Shown: piece after piece, positions 16,465 to 25,531 of the stretch
How the letters are laid out: each line of letters begins with the position of its first letter
How positions within the stretch are numbered: the first letter of the stretch is position 1
Source of the DNA: Enterococcus sp. CSURQ0835
Lineage (GTDB): Bacteria; Bacillota; Bacilli; Lactobacillales; Enterococcaceae
NCBI RefSeq assembly: GCF_902706605.1
Contig: NZ_CACSLH010000005.1
Span: 51,156 to 115,155 of the forward strand
Direction of reading: 5' to 3'
DNA: 64,000 nt
Program-made: the position numbers and the translations under genes
The notes under the pieces: generated by a model
The model's input: only the letters and a program-made list of their open reading frames with translations
The model's database searches: none
What the model was told of the DNA's origin: nothing

Positions 16465-17613
16465 ATGAAAACTTTTATTTACGCGGATAAATTCTTTTTA
16501 AATTCTGACACGAAAGCAGCTGGCTATTTAGAGATCACGGATGGTGTGTTTGGTGATTATTATGCTGAGTTGCCAGAAAAAGACGCGCAGGTGATCGATC
16601 AAACAGGCAAGTGGATCGCACCTGGTTTAGTGGATACCCACATCCACGGCTTTAAAAATCATGATGTGATGGACAATGACGCAGACGGGATCAAAAAAAT
16701 GTCTGAAGGCTTGTTGTCGTGTGGGGTGACGAGCTTTTTACCGACCACATTGACGTCTTCTAAAGAACGGTTAAAAGATGTCGCCGAAACGATCGGTCAA
16801 GTTTATCAAGAAGTTGACGGAGCGAAGATCCAAGGCATTTACTTTGAAGGACCTTTTTTCACCGAAGAACATAAAGGTGCACAAAATCCAAGTTATTTTG
16901 GCGATCCTGATCTAGCGACATTTCATGAATGGCAGACTGCTTCTGGCGGATTGATCAAAAAAATCGCATTAGCACCAGAACGAAAAGGTGTGGCAGAGTT
17001 TGTCAAAGCGGTGACTGCTGAAGGCGTGGTCGTTTCATTAGGTCACTCCAATGCGACGTTACAAGAAGCGCAAGCAGCAGTAGAAGCTGGCGGAAGTGTA
17101 TTCGTCCATGCCTATAATGGGATGCGCGGTTTGAATCATCGCGAACCAGGAATGGTTGGAGCATTGCTGACGTTGAAACATACTTTTTCTGAATTGATCT
17201 GTGATGGTCATCACGTTCATCCTCAAGCGGCAGAGATCTTGATGGATAAGATTGGCCGTGATCGAGTGGCCTTGATCACCGATTGTATGATGGCTGGCGG
17301 GATGCCGGATGGAAACTATAATCTAGGTGAATTTCCAGTCGTAGTAAAAGATGGAACCGCTCGGCTTGAATCAGGAAATTTAGCGGGAAGTATTTTGAAA
17401 TTAAAAGAAGCGATCAAAAATGTTGTGGATTGGGATATCGCAACACCAGAAGAAGCTGTCATGATGGCAACGTATGTACCAGCAGTCAGCTGTAAGATCG
17501 ATGATAAATGCGGGATGATCAAAAAAGGACGTGCGGCTGATTTTATCGTGTTAGAACCAACGATGGAACTGACTGCAACTTATTTGGATGGGGTCGAACG
17601 CTACCACGCTTAA
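16465..17613 (+). CDS. nagA: N-acetylglucosamine-6-phosphate deacetylase
   Basis: NagA removes the acetyl group from GlcNAc-6-phosphate, the first cytoplasmic step of amino-sugar use and cell-wall recycling. The 382-residue amidohydrolase has the metal motif GLVDTHIHGF (about residue 53), EGPFF with the metal-ligand Glu (about 130), GHSNA (about 193), AYNGMRGLNHREPGMVG (about 214-230), DGHHVHP and the catalytic Asp in ITDCMMAGG (about 272). GGGAGAG precedes the ATG. It stands alone: nagB and the PTS are not adjacent. Regulation by a NagR-like repressor is inferred from the operator upstream. Confidence 0.97.
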   Translation: MKTFIYADKFFLNSDTKAAGYLEITDGVFGDYYAELPEKDAQVIDQTGKWIAPGLVDTHIHGFKNHDVMDNDADGIKKMSEGLLSCGVTSFLPTTLTSSKERLKDVAETIGQVYQEVDGAKIQGIYFEGPFFTEEHKGAQNPSYFGDPDLATFHEWQTASGGLIKKIALAPERKGVAEFVKAVTAEGVVVSLGHSNATLQEAQAAVEAGGSVFVHAYNGMRGLNHREPGMVGALLTLKHTFSELICDGHHVHPQAAEILMDKIGRDRVALITDCMMAGGMPDGNYNLGEFPVVVKDGTARLESGNLAGSILKLKEAIKNVVDWDIATPEEAVMMATYVPAVSCKIDDKCGMIKKGRAADFIVLEPTMELTATYLDGVERYHA

Positions 17614-17669
17614 TTCAAGGAATTGAAAATTAGTTCGAACGATCAGACACGTTTTAAAAGCGGAACACT

Positions 17670-17703
17670 AAGATCATGTGGCGAAAGCTATGTGATCTTT
17701 TTT
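17670..17703 (+). terminator. Terminator of nagA
   Basis: A 13-bp stem with three G-U pairs (AAGATCATGTGGC with GCTATGTGATCTT), a GAAA tetraloop and a six-base T run. Confidence 0.85.
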
Positions 17704-17806
17704 GGTTTGAAGCGTAACAAAAGATAGTGCGAAAAGAGGTTCGCTTTAGCTGGTTAAAGGAGTAAACTAGTTCTTGTAACAGTTGTTAGCACAAGGAGGA
17801 TTTAAA

Positions 17807-18403
17807 ATGAAAAAGCAGTTTGGTTTTATGCTCTTATTTTTCAACTTGTTCGTTGGAATCATTTCTTTTGGCGGTGTACTGCAGGCTCAGGCGGCTGCGA
17901 CCTCAGCTAATTCTGAAATAAATCAAGGGGAAGGCAAACTCAAAGCGGATCACTTGATTCAAGATGCGCCGATTTATAGGCTTTATAATCCGAATTCTGG
18001 TGAACATTTATTTACCCCGAGTCTGCCAGAATCGATCACGTTATCAGAGATCGGTTGGAAAGCTGAAGGTGTCGCGTTTCATGTAGCAGCTAATCGAAGT
18101 GATGCGCTCGCAACGGTTAAAAGAGTTTATAATCCAGTTGCAGGAGATCACCATTACACAGTGGATGACAATGAGGTCAGCTACTTAGTACAGCATGGCT
18201 GGCTGTCTGATGATTTGGCCTTTAACACGGCAGGAGAAGATGGTCAGGCTGTTTATCGTTTGTATAATCCGAATGCTGTCACCGGTACCCATCATTTTAC
18301 GCTCGCTATGAGTGAACGAGATCAGTTGCTCAAATTAGGTTGGAAAGATGAAGGAGTTGCGTTTAACGCGTACGGAAGACAAACCTTGATCGGAATCAGA
18401 TAA
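17807..18403 (+). CDS. Secreted protein with three YNPNSGEH (DUF5648-type) repeats
   Basis: A 198-residue exported protein. Residues 1-34 form a signal peptide (MKKQFGFMLLFFNLF ... LQAQAA with likely cleavage after AQA/AQAA). The rest consists of three repeats starting YRLYNPNSGEHLFT, KRVYNPVAGDHHYT and YRLYNPNAVTGTHHFT, each ending in a GWxxEGVAF-like segment. Such repeats usually sit beside a hydrolase or peptidase domain in cell-wall proteins. Here there is no catalytic part and no LPXTG, so a wall-associated binding protein is a guess. AAGGAGG lies seven bases before the ATG at 17807, better than an in-frame TTG at 17783. Confidence 0.85.
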   Translation: MKKQFGFMLLFFNLFVGIISFGGVLQAQAAATSANSEINQGEGKLKADHLIQDAPIYRLYNPNSGEHLFTPSLPESITLSEIGWKAEGVAFHVAANRSDALATVKRVYNPVAGDHHYTVDDNEVSYLVQHGWLSDDLAFNTAGEDGQAVYRLYNPNAVTGTHHFTLAMSERDQLLKLGWKDEGVAFNAYGRQTLIGIR

Positions 18404-18409
18404 CAAATT

Positions 18410-18446
18410 AGGAGCAGGACATACTAAATGTCTTACTCCTTTTTCT
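18410..18446 (+). terminator. Terminator after the secreted repeat protein
   Basis: Stem AGGAGCAGGACA (18410-18421) with TGTCTTACTCCT (18429-18440), one mismatch, followed by TTTTTCTTTTTT. Confidence 0.85.
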
Positions 18447-18556
18447 TTTTTGTTCTCGTAAGCAAGAAGTGGAATTTTTTAGTAGGGAAGACTGTGCGAT
18501 AATTAGTCAAATTATGATAAACTATTAAGGTAGGGAAAGAAAAAGGGAGGATGGCA

Positions 18557-19258
18557 ATGGCGTATATTGAAGTAATCGATGAAAGTAAATATTACAAAAT
18601 GGGCGAGACGACAATCCATGCGAATGAAAAAATAAATTTTACCGTTGAAAAAGGCGAAGTTGCGGTGATTTTGGGTCCTAGCGGTGCAGGTAAGTCGACC
18701 GTTTTAAATATTTTAGGTGGAATGGATACGTGTGATGACGGCCAAGTGATCGTGGACGGTACAGACATCGCACAATTCAAACATAAGGAGCTGACGACTT
18801 ATCGACGGGATGATGTAGGGTTCGTCTTTCAGTTTTATAATTTAGTTCCTAACTTGACGGCGAAAGAAAATGTTGAATTGGCTTCTCAGATCGTCCCTGA
18901 TGCACTGGACCCAGAAGAGATCTTACGTTCTGTCGGACTGGGGGAACGGATGGATAATTTTCCCAGTCAATTGTCAGGTGGCGAGCAGCAACGGGTAACG
19001 ATCGCTCGTGCGCTAGCGAAAAAACCAAAATTATTATTGTGCGATGAACCAACAGGCGCTTTGGATTACGAGACCGGTAAACAAATTTTAGCGATCTTAC
19101 AAGCTGCCGCAAAAGAAAATGGAACGACTGTGGTGATCATCACGCATAATTTTGCGATCGCACCAATGGCTGATCGCGTGATCCAGATCAACGATGCACG
19201 CGTGCGTAAGCAGACGTTGAACCCTGCACCAAAATCGGTCGAAGAGATCCAGTGGTAG
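18557..19258 (+). CDS. ABC transporter ATP-binding protein (MacB/LolD type)
   Basis: A 233-residue ATPase with Walker [10 protein letters not shown] (about residue 39), Q-loop [13 protein letters not shown], signature LSGGEQQRV (about 137) and Walker [13 protein letters not shown] (about 156-167). The class is that of FtsX-like export or signalling systems, not importers. Two in-frame ATGs exist. 18551 touches GGGAGG, while 18557 has a six-base spacing and is chosen. It lies ten bases before its permease and the pair forms an operon. The substrate is unknown. Confidence 0.93.
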   Translation: MAYIEVIDESKYYKMGETTIHANEKINFTVEKGEVAVILGPSGAGKSTVLNILGGMDTCDDGQVIVDGTDIAQFKHKELTTYRRDDVGFVFQFYNLVPNLTAKENVELASQIVPDALDPEEILRSVGLGERMDNFPSQLSGGEQQRVTIARALAKKPKLLLCDEPTGALDYETGKQILAILQAAAKENGTTVVIITHNFAIAPMADRVIQINDARVRKQTLNPAPKSVEEIQW

Positions 19259-19268
19259 GAGGGGTGAG

Positions 19269-22200
19269 ATGAAAAAACGAGCATTACACAAGAGTAATTG
19301 GCGCGAGATCGGGCAATCAAAGACGCGCTTTTTATCGATTTTAGGAATCATTTTTCTCGGTGTGGCTTTTTTTATCGGCCTCAGCAGTACCGGTCCAGAT
19401 ATGTTGGAGACAGCTGATCAGTATTTTAAAACGAAGCATTTAGCTGATAGCAATGTCACGTCCACGATGGGGATGACAACGAGTGATCTGGATTCGATCA
19501 AAGACAATCCTAAGGTCAAAACAGCGCAAGCCAATTACTATAAAGACATTAATTTATCAGCGAAAAATCAAGTCGTCCGCTTTTTTGGCTATGAGTCAAA
19601 ACAAGTCTTGAATCGTTACGAAGTCGTCAGTGGACGTTTGCCGCAAAAAAAGACCGAGATCGCGTTGGATCAGTTAGCTTATGAGCGCAATTATTATCAG
19701 ATCGGCGATACCTTTACGATCAGCAGTCAAGACGACAATGATCTAAAAGAGCATTCATATCGAGTCGTGGGATTTGTCAACAGTCCCCATTACATTGAAA
19801 ATACATCCCGTGGCAATACAAAAGTCGGGAAAGGTTCAATCGATTATTTTGCGGTGATCAACCAAGCGAATTTTCCGCAGACGATCTTTCCAGAAGTCTT
19901 AGTGAGCTACCACGATCTAACTCACGTGACGGCGTATACCAATACGTATGATCGGCGAGTCAAAGCAGATCAAGACGCTTTAGTCAAAGAGACGGCGAAT
20001 GATCCGAAAAAACGCGTTGCTGCGATCAAAGCTGCGGGTGAGAAACGGATCAAAAATACGGAAGAAAAGTTGAAACAAGCCGAGGCCGCGCAACAAAAAG
20101 CACTCGATAAAGCGCGGCAAGAAGGAACCAAAGCGTTAAATGACGCTAAAAAACGTTTGGATCAAGCTAAAAGTGAATTAGCCGCTGGACAAGCGGAATA
20201 CCAAGAAAAAAATGATGCCGCTCAAAAACAAGTCGATGATCGGCAACGTTATCTGGATGAACAAAAACAAAAGGTAACAGAAAAGCAGCAAGCAAAAACA
20301 CAAAAACAAAATGAGTTGACGAATAAAAATCAAACTCAAACGCATTTGACTCAGCAACAACAGCAGCAAACGACAATCGAGAATCATTTGAAAAATGCGC
20401 AACAAGTCCATGATGGTTTGCAAACTTTAGCTGATAGTACAAAAGATAGTCAGCAGTTGGATCAAAATCAAATCAATAGCGCGCTAGCGAATTTACAGAC
20501 GCCGTTGAATGATCAAAATTTAAACGAACTCAAAAACGGAGTCAGTCAATTAGATCAAAATGATCCGCAAGCGTTCAATCAACAGCTAGCCGAACTTGTA
20601 ACGAAAGCGCAACAACAAGTTCAGCAGTTCCAACAACAGCAACAAACGATCAATCAACAAGTGGCAGCTACGCAAAAATCATTGGATTCAGCGAATAATG
20701 CGCAAAGTCAGATTGATCAATTGAACCAAGAGATCGACCAGTTGAATCAAACGATCACTACTGGCACCCAGCAATTAGATACTGCAAAAGCGGACCTGAC
20801 CAAGAGCCAACAAGATGCGCAAACTCAGTTGAAATCAGCTCAAGAAAAGATCGATCAAGCGCAGCAAGCCTATGATGACGGCCAAAAAAATCTGGAACAG
20901 CAGACGAAAGTCGAAAATCCAGTCGATTCAGCTGGAATCAAAGCAAAGATCGCGCAACAACGAGCAGCTTTAAAACAATTGAAGCCCGGGCGGTACATTT
21001 ATCAGACTCGAAAAGAAAATCCTGGTTATACCGAATATGAAGACAACGCGAAACGAGTGTCTTCGTTAGCAACTGTTTTTCCAGTGATTTTTTTCTTGAT
21101 CGCAGCACTGATCACCTTTACGACGATGGCGCGGATGGTGGAAGAAAAGCGCGGCGAGATCGGGACATTGAAAGCATTAGGCTATAAAAATGGTGAGATC
21201 GCCCAAAAATATTTACTCTATGCAAGTTTAGCTGGCGGAATCGGAACGCTCTTAGGGTTATTAGTCGGAACGTATGGCTTACCGCGAATCATTTTCAACG
21301 CGTATGGTCAGTTGTACAATTTACCGAACTTTGTGACCGATTGGCATTGGGTCTATGTCGCCATCGCAGTTTTGGTGGCGTTGATCTGTTCAGTTGGCGC
21401 GGCGTTGTTAGTGTTACGGTTTGATTTACGATCGGCACCTGCTGCGTTGATGCGGACCAAAGCGCCTCGAGCCGGCAAACGAATTTTATTGGAACGGATC
21501 GGTCCTTTATGGCGTCACTTATCCTTTATGCAAAAAGTGACCTTGCGGAATTTATTCCGGTACAAAGCTCGAATGCTCATGACGATTTTAGGGATCGCTG
21601 GTTGTATGTCGATGCTGATCACCGGTTTTGGCTTGCGAGATTCTATCAGTGATATCGTGACGATCCAGTTCAATAAGATCTGGCATTACCAAGCCACGAC
21701 GACCTTTAAACAAGAATTGAGTGAAAAACAAGCGACAGCGTACGAAAAACAACTACGCACATTACCTGGATTTAAAGATCATTTGCCGCTTGCCGCACTT
21801 AATTTTACTGTTGAAAAGCCGGGGCATAATGATCAAGAAGTCAGTGTCTATGCGCCAGAAGATGCGCGTAATTTTAAAGATTTCGTCTTGTTAAATGATC
21901 GCAAGACCGGACAAGAGTATCGCTTGAGTAGTCAAGGGGTGGCAGTCAGTGAAAAACTAGCGGAGTTGTTCGATTTGAAGCGAGGCGATAAATTACCATT
22001 GAAAGATGCGCAAGGACTCGTTCATCAAGTGGTGATCGAAGAGGTCGTTGAAAATTATGTCGGTCATTTTGTGTATATGAATGCGGCATATTATCAAGAC
22101 GTTTTTGGTTCGGAGCCGCGGTACAATGCCGATCTATTATTGTTTGACCGCCAGCCAAGTTCTAAAGCAGAAGGTCAGATGGCCGACCAGCTGATGAAAA

Positions 22201-22670
22201 ATCCCAATGTCATCAATGTCAGTTTCTTATCAAAATCGAAAAATGCATTGGCTGATACGATCAAAAGTTTGAATGTCATCATTTGGGTCTTGATCATCGC
22301 TGCTGGATTACTAGCGTTCATCGTCTTGTATAATCTAACTAATATCAATGTCTCCGAACGCATCCGCGAGCTTTCAACGATCAAAGTATTAGGTTTTTAC
22401 GATTCCGAGGTCGTCGCCTATGTTTATCGGGAAAATATTTTGTTGACACTCATCGGGATCATTTTAGGCTTGTTCTTAGGAAAATTAGAGCACCGCTATG
22501 TTTTGAATACAGTGGAAGTCGATCTGACGATGTTCTCACCAGAGATTCATTTAAAGAGCTATCTGTACGCTAGTTTGATCACGTTGCTCTTTGCTGCGAT
22601 CGTAGGGGTAATCATGTACTTTAAATTGAAAAAGATCAACATGATCGAAGCATTGAAAGAAAACGATTAA
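19269..22670 (+). CDS. FtsX-like ABC permease with large extracellular coiled coil
   Basis: A 1133-residue permease. A first membrane helix (about residues 24-44) is followed by a long extracellular part. Residues about 250-545 form a Gln/Asn/Lys-rich coiled coil (LKQAEAAQQKALDKARQ onward). A three-helix FtsX bundle starts near residue 603 (VFPVIFFLIAALITFTTMAR). A second MacB-like periplasmic domain and a final FtsX bundle follow (about 995-1133, with VLYNLTNINVSERIRELSTI). It partners with the ATPase encoded just upstream. The family includes antimicrobial-peptide sensors, toxin exporters and FtsEX-like wall-hydrolase regulators. The coiled coil would suit the last role, but this is inference. 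Confidence 0.9.
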   Translation: MKKRALHKSNWREIGQSKTRFLSILGIIFLGVAFFIGLSSTGPDMLETADQYFKTKHLADSNVTSTMGMTTSDLDSIKDNPKVKTAQANYYKDINLSAKNQVVRFFGYESKQVLNRYEVVSGRLPQKKTEIALDQLAYERNYYQIGDTFTISSQDDNDLKEHSYRVVGFVNSPHYIENTSRGNTKVGKGSIDYFAVINQANFPQTIFPEVLVSYHDLTHVTAYTNTYDRRVKADQDALVKETANDPKKRVAAIKAAGEKRIKNTEEKLKQAEAAQQKALDKARQEGTKALNDAKKRLDQAKSELAAGQAEYQEKNDAAQKQVDDRQRYLDEQKQKVTEKQQAKTQKQNELTNKNQTQTHLTQQQQQQTTIENHLKNAQQVHDGLQTLADSTKDSQQLDQNQINSALANLQTPLNDQNLNELKNGVSQLDQNDPQAFNQQLAELVTKAQQQVQQFQQQQQTINQQVAATQKSLDSANNAQSQIDQLNQEIDQLNQTITTGTQQLDTAKADLTKSQQDAQTQLKSAQEKIDQAQQAYDDGQKNLEQQTKVENPVDSAGIKAKIAQQRAALKQLKPGRYIYQTRKENPGYTEYEDNAKRVSSLATVFPVIFFLIAALITFTTMARMVEEKRGEIGTLKALGYKNGEIAQKYLLYASLAGGIGTLLGLLVGTYGLPRIIFNAYGQLYNLPNFVTDWHWVYVAIAVLVALICSVGAALLVLRFDLRSAPAALMRTKAPRAGKRILLERIGPLWRHLSFMQKVTLRNLFRYKARMLMTILGIAGCMSMLITGFGLRDSISDIVTIQFNKIWHYQATTTFKQELSEKQATAYEKQLRTLPGFKDHLPLAALNFTVEKPGHNDQEVSVYAPEDARNFKDFVLLNDRKTGQEYRLSSQGVAVSEKLAELFDLKRGDKLPLKDAQGLVHQVVIEEVVENYVGHFVYMNAAYYQDVFGSEPRYNADLLLFDRQPSSKAEGQMADQLMKNPNVINVSFLSKSKNALADTIKSLNVIIWVLIIAAGLLAFIVLYNLTNINVSERIRELSTIKVLGFYDSEVVAYVYRENILLTLIGIILGLFLGKLEHRYVLNTVEVDLTMFSPEIHLKSYLYASLITLLFAAIVGVIMYFKLKKINMIEALKEND

Positions 22671-22704
22671 ACTGCGCGAGTAAAAGCCGTAAATTTTAAT
22701 AAAA

Positions 22705-22744
22705 AGCAATCAAAAAAGGATCAGTCATCTGTTGACTGGTCCTT
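22705..22744 (-). terminator. Terminator of the aromatic acid exporter family gene
   Basis: Stem AAGGATCAGTCA (22716-22727) with TGACTGGTCCTT (22733-22744), one G-U pair. On the minus strand a T-rich tract follows. It includes the stop codon of the minus-strand gene and may also slow transcription from the permease gene. Confidence 0.75.
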
Positions 22745-23317
22745 GATTTGACGCCGGACTTGGTAAAGCATTTTGGCCAAGTCGGCTTCTTTTTTTTTCA
22801 ATTCGATCAAATCTTCTTTGATCTCGCGTTCCTTTTCGTCGGTCTTAGGAGTGATCGCGCCATTTAAAGAAATCGCAACGATCGTTCCAATAAACGTATC
22901 TAAAACTCGATTCAATGCGTACCAGCTCGACTCACCAGCTGGAATACTAAACGAGATCATGAGCATCGTGGCGATCGCTGAAACGATCCCTGTATTATTG
23001 CCGATCCCGTCAGAAATGATGATGACTAAGGCTACCATCACAGGCAGTAACAGCAGTTCGACATAAAATGAATTGTGGAAGACGGATTGAACATAAAAAT
23101 AAAGCATGGCAAAGCCGCCGCCGATCGAATTACCTAAGACTCGCGAGCGACCGAATGAAACACTGGTGTTGAGGTCTTGTCGGAGTGAAAAAACAGCGGA
23201 TAGCGCGGCGATCAATGGCGTTCCGCGATCTGCGATGTGAAACAGTAAAATGCAGATCAAAACAGAAAGCGCCGTCTTGCCAGTTCGCATCCCGATCCTG
23301 AAACGTCCGATCTGCAT
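22721..23317 (-). CDS. Aromatic acid exporter family protein (ArAE_1/DUF939 type)
   Basis: A 198-residue protein with about five membrane segments (from ALSVLICILLFHI to FIGTIVAISLNGAI) and a charged helical tail (DEKEREIKEDLIELKKKEADL). The ArAE_1 pattern is visible: GMRTGKTALSV at the start and FSLRQDLNTSVSFGRSRVLGNSIGGG (about 43-68) in two parts. These proteins are assumed to export aromatic compounds, but direct evidence in Firmicutes is thin. It is roughly half the length of FUSC exporters, normal for this subfamily. AAAGGAGGG precedes the ATG on the minus strand. Confidence 0.85.
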   Translation of the reverse strand: MQIGRFRIGMRTGKTALSVLICILLFHIADRGTPLIAALSAVFSLRQDLNTSVSFGRSRVLGNSIGGGFAMLYFYVQSVFHNSFYVELLLLPVMVALVIIISDGIGNNTGIVSAIATMLMISFSIPAGESSWYALNRVLDTFIGTIVAISLNGAITPKTDEKEREIKEDLIELKKKEADLAKMLYQVRRQIKDQSTDD

Positions 23318-23516
23318 CGGCTTTCCCTCCTTTAAACGTTTAGTTTAATTTTACCCAAAAAATGAAAATATAGCTAGCCATGTCTAGTCGACAGTTGACG
23401 AGCAGCCTGTTTTTTGGTGATAATAGAACCAGTTGATTTATTAAAAGTTTTTCTTATTTTCGAGAATAACTGTCTTTTCTTGAGTAAATCAGTAAAATAA
23501 GAGTGGAGGGATTTTC

Positions 23517-24050
23517 GTGAATCAAGTATATTTAGATTTGATCTTACATGCTATTTTAGAACAGTTTCAGACCGAAGAAGAATTTTGCCAAACGTATTTA
23601 GGTGTTGCTAAAAGTGATTGGGAAGAATGGAAGGCCGGCAATAATCCGTTGAGTCCTGAGGCCAATCAAAAAATCAAAAATCTATTTTCCGATTATGAAT
23701 GGATGCTGAGTCAAAAAGTGTTGCGCCAAACATTTCTATTTCCTGAAAAGCGTCAAACTGCAGTGGCAGAATATCGGGAGATGAAGACGATTGTGGCCCA
23801 AAAATGGATCGCGAGCGGTCTGGCAGAAGTTGAGCTGATCCCTTACAAAAACAAAAATGACGAGGAACAGCAAGATTATATCGATCTGCGCGTGACGATC
23901 GATTACCAGACGTGGGGCTATAGCGATATTTTAAGTTTCCGCTTACCTGCTCGTGTGCAACGGCAAATCGAAAGCACCCAGAAAAAAACGGCGCTGTTGG
24001 ATTGGGTCAATGAGAACCTCACAGAGACGTATACCTCGATCACCGAATAG
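23517..24050 (+). CDS. Hypothetical protein
   Basis: A 177-residue acidic soluble protein that I do not recognise. The first 60 residues look helical and could hold a helix-turn-helix-like unit (EEEFCQTYLGVAKSDWEEWKAG), in the way of phage-type repressors. The second half has strand-like segments (IDLRVTIDYQTWGYSDILSF). The start is GTG, with GTGGAGGG seven bases upstream. It lies 16 bases before the VanY-like gene, so the two are probably cotranscribed with the glucosaminidase that follows. Confidence 0.75.
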   Translation: MNQVYLDLILHAILEQFQTEEEFCQTYLGVAKSDWEEWKAGNNPLSPEANQKIKNLFSDYEWMLSQKVLRQTFLFPEKRQTAVAEYREMKTIVAQKWIASGLAEVELIPYKNKNDEEQQDYIDLRVTIDYQTWGYSDILSFRLPARVQRQIESTQKKTALLDWVNENLTETYTSITE

Positions 24051-24066
24051 AGAAAGGATTTTTTAG

Positions 24067-24861
24067 TTGAAGAAAATAATTGGTTTATTGTCCGTTGTCA
24101 TCATGTTTGGGTTGACAGGTTACTCGCTCTTTTTTAGTCCAGGAGCTAGTCGAGCCGACCAAAAAGCAACAACGACTCAGACCACTGAGCAAACGACCCA
24201 AAGTTCTCATCAGACACAAAAAGCCGCGAAGAAAAAAAGCGAAAAATCTGATCTGCCAAGTGCTAAACCAACTGATTGGGATCTCACATTGGTTGGACCA
24301 AAAGATAAGATCCAGACCGAATTAAAAGACGATCAGCTCGCCCTTTTATCGGATGGGAGCCACCAAGTCGATCAGCGGATCGCTAAATCTTATGAAGCTT
24401 TCTCCGCTGCGGCAACTAAAGCGGGTTTTCCTTTAGTCGTGATCTCAGCCTTTCGTTCGGTCGCTTCACAGCAAGAAGTTTTTGACAATAATGTCTATGC
24501 CTTGATGTCCAGCGATGGTTTAAGTGAAAAAGCTGCGACGAAAAAAACGAAAGAGACGATCACTGTCCCCGGTTACAGTGAGCATCATACCGGTCTGGCC
24601 CTCGATGTGGTGGATCAAAATTGGTACAATAACTACCCGACCCAAGTGTTGGATGCGGCTTATGGGAATGAACCGGGAGCGAAGTGGATCGCCAAAAATG
24701 CTCCGACGTACGGTTTTATCATCCGTTATCCTAAAAATTGCGAAGACATTACGGGGATCACGTATGAGCCTTGGCACATTCGTTATGTCGGTAAAAAGAA
24801 TGCCCAATATATCACTAAGCATAATCTGACTTTAGAAGAGTATTTGAACAAATTGAAATAG
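24067..24861 (+). CDS. VanY-like D-alanyl-D-alanine carboxypeptidase
   Basis: A 264-residue extracytoplasmic peptidase. A signal or anchor helix (KKIIGLLSVVIMFGLTGYSLFF) is followed by a Thr/Gln/Lys-rich linker (about 30-72) and a VanY domain. Zinc-site motifs are visible: SAFRSVASQQ (about 125), SEHHTGLALDVVD (about 171-183) and EPWHIRYV (about 238-245). The family trims the terminal D-Ala of peptidoglycan stems. A link to vancomycin resistance is not implied, because vanHAX-type genes are absent. The start is TTG with GAAAGGA nine bases upstream. A glucosaminidase gene follows after eight bases. Confidence 0.92.
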   Translation: MKKIIGLLSVVIMFGLTGYSLFFSPGASRADQKATTTQTTEQTTQSSHQTQKAAKKKSEKSDLPSAKPTDWDLTLVGPKDKIQTELKDDQLALLSDGSHQVDQRIAKSYEAFSAAATKAGFPLVVISAFRSVASQQEVFDNNVYALMSSDGLSEKAATKKTKETITVPGYSEHHTGLALDVVDQNWYNNYPTQVLDAAYGNEPGAKWIAKNAPTYGFIIRYPKNCEDITGITYEPWHIRYVGKKNAQYITKHNLTLEEYLNKLK

Positions 24862-24869
24862 GAGGATCT

Positions 24870-25484
24870 ATGCCGAAAAAAAAATATCAAAAACGAAAGT
24901 CTCCGCGTTCGCTTCCCCTCGTATTGGGTGGGATCATTTTATTAGTGGTGGCTTTCGCTTTTTCTTTACACGTGTTGTCTGAACGCGCAACGCCAACCCC
25001 GGAGACGCATGCGGAGACGATGGATCATGAACAATTCATCGCGACTCTAGCTCCCCATGCCAAAGAATTGCAACAAGGCTATGGCGTGTTACCGAGCATC
25101 ATTTTAGGCCAAGCGATCCTAGAGTCCAATTGGGGGCAGTCTAGTTTAGCGAGTCAATACAATAATCTGTTTGGCGTCAAAGCTTATGGGGATGCGCCAA
25201 AAGTCAGTTTGGAAACGCAAGAGTATGTCAATGAAGCGTGGATCACGATCAATGGGGACTTTCGAGTTTACAAAAGCTGGAACGAATCGATGGATGACCA
25301 CACACAACTATTTGTAAATGGGACCAATTGGAATCCTGGTTTATATGAAAAAGTCGTCACGGCACCAAATTATAAAGTGGCTGCGCAAGCGTTGCAAACT
25401 GCTGGTTACGCGACTGATCCTGGGTATGCGGAAAAAATCATCAACGTGATCGAAACCTATCACTTGGATCAATACGATCATTAA
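24870..25484 (+). CDS. Membrane-anchored GH73 glucosaminidase
   Basis: A 204-residue wall hydrolase. A basic N-terminus (MPKKKYQKRKSPR) precedes one membrane helix (about 15-33), then a short linker and a GH73 domain of about 145 residues. The catalytic Glu is in GQAILESNWGQS (about residue 88), and the YNNLFGVKAYG motif follows. There is no LysM or other wall-binding repeat, so it is likely tethered to the membrane. AGGAGG precedes the ATG. It shares an operon with the VanY-like peptidase, giving a small peptidoglycan-trimming unit. A second GH73 enzyme with LysM lies at 41288-42097. Confidence 0.92.
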   Translation: MPKKKYQKRKSPRSLPLVLGGIILLVVAFAFSLHVLSERATPTPETHAETMDHEQFIATLAPHAKELQQGYGVLPSIILGQAILESNWGQSSLASQYNNLFGVKAYGDAPKVSLETQEYVNEAWITINGDFRVYKSWNESMDDHTQLFVNGTNWNPGLYEKVVTAPNYKVAAQALQTAGYATDPGYAEKIINVIETYHLDQYDH

Positions 25485-25531
25485 TAGTAAAATAAGGGAA
25501 AGGAACTTATTTTCGAAAGGGAGCGATCGAC

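Noticed and set aside
20167..20442. Minus-strand frames inside the FtsX permease gene
   Set aside because: Shadow of the Gln-rich coiled-coil coding sequence. No ribosome binding site or plausible protein.
24067..24861. VanY-like and VanZ-RDD genes as part of a glycopeptide-resistance cluster
   Set aside because: vanH, vanA/B, vanX and vanRS-like genes are absent, and the two genes lie 32 kb apart among housekeeping genes.
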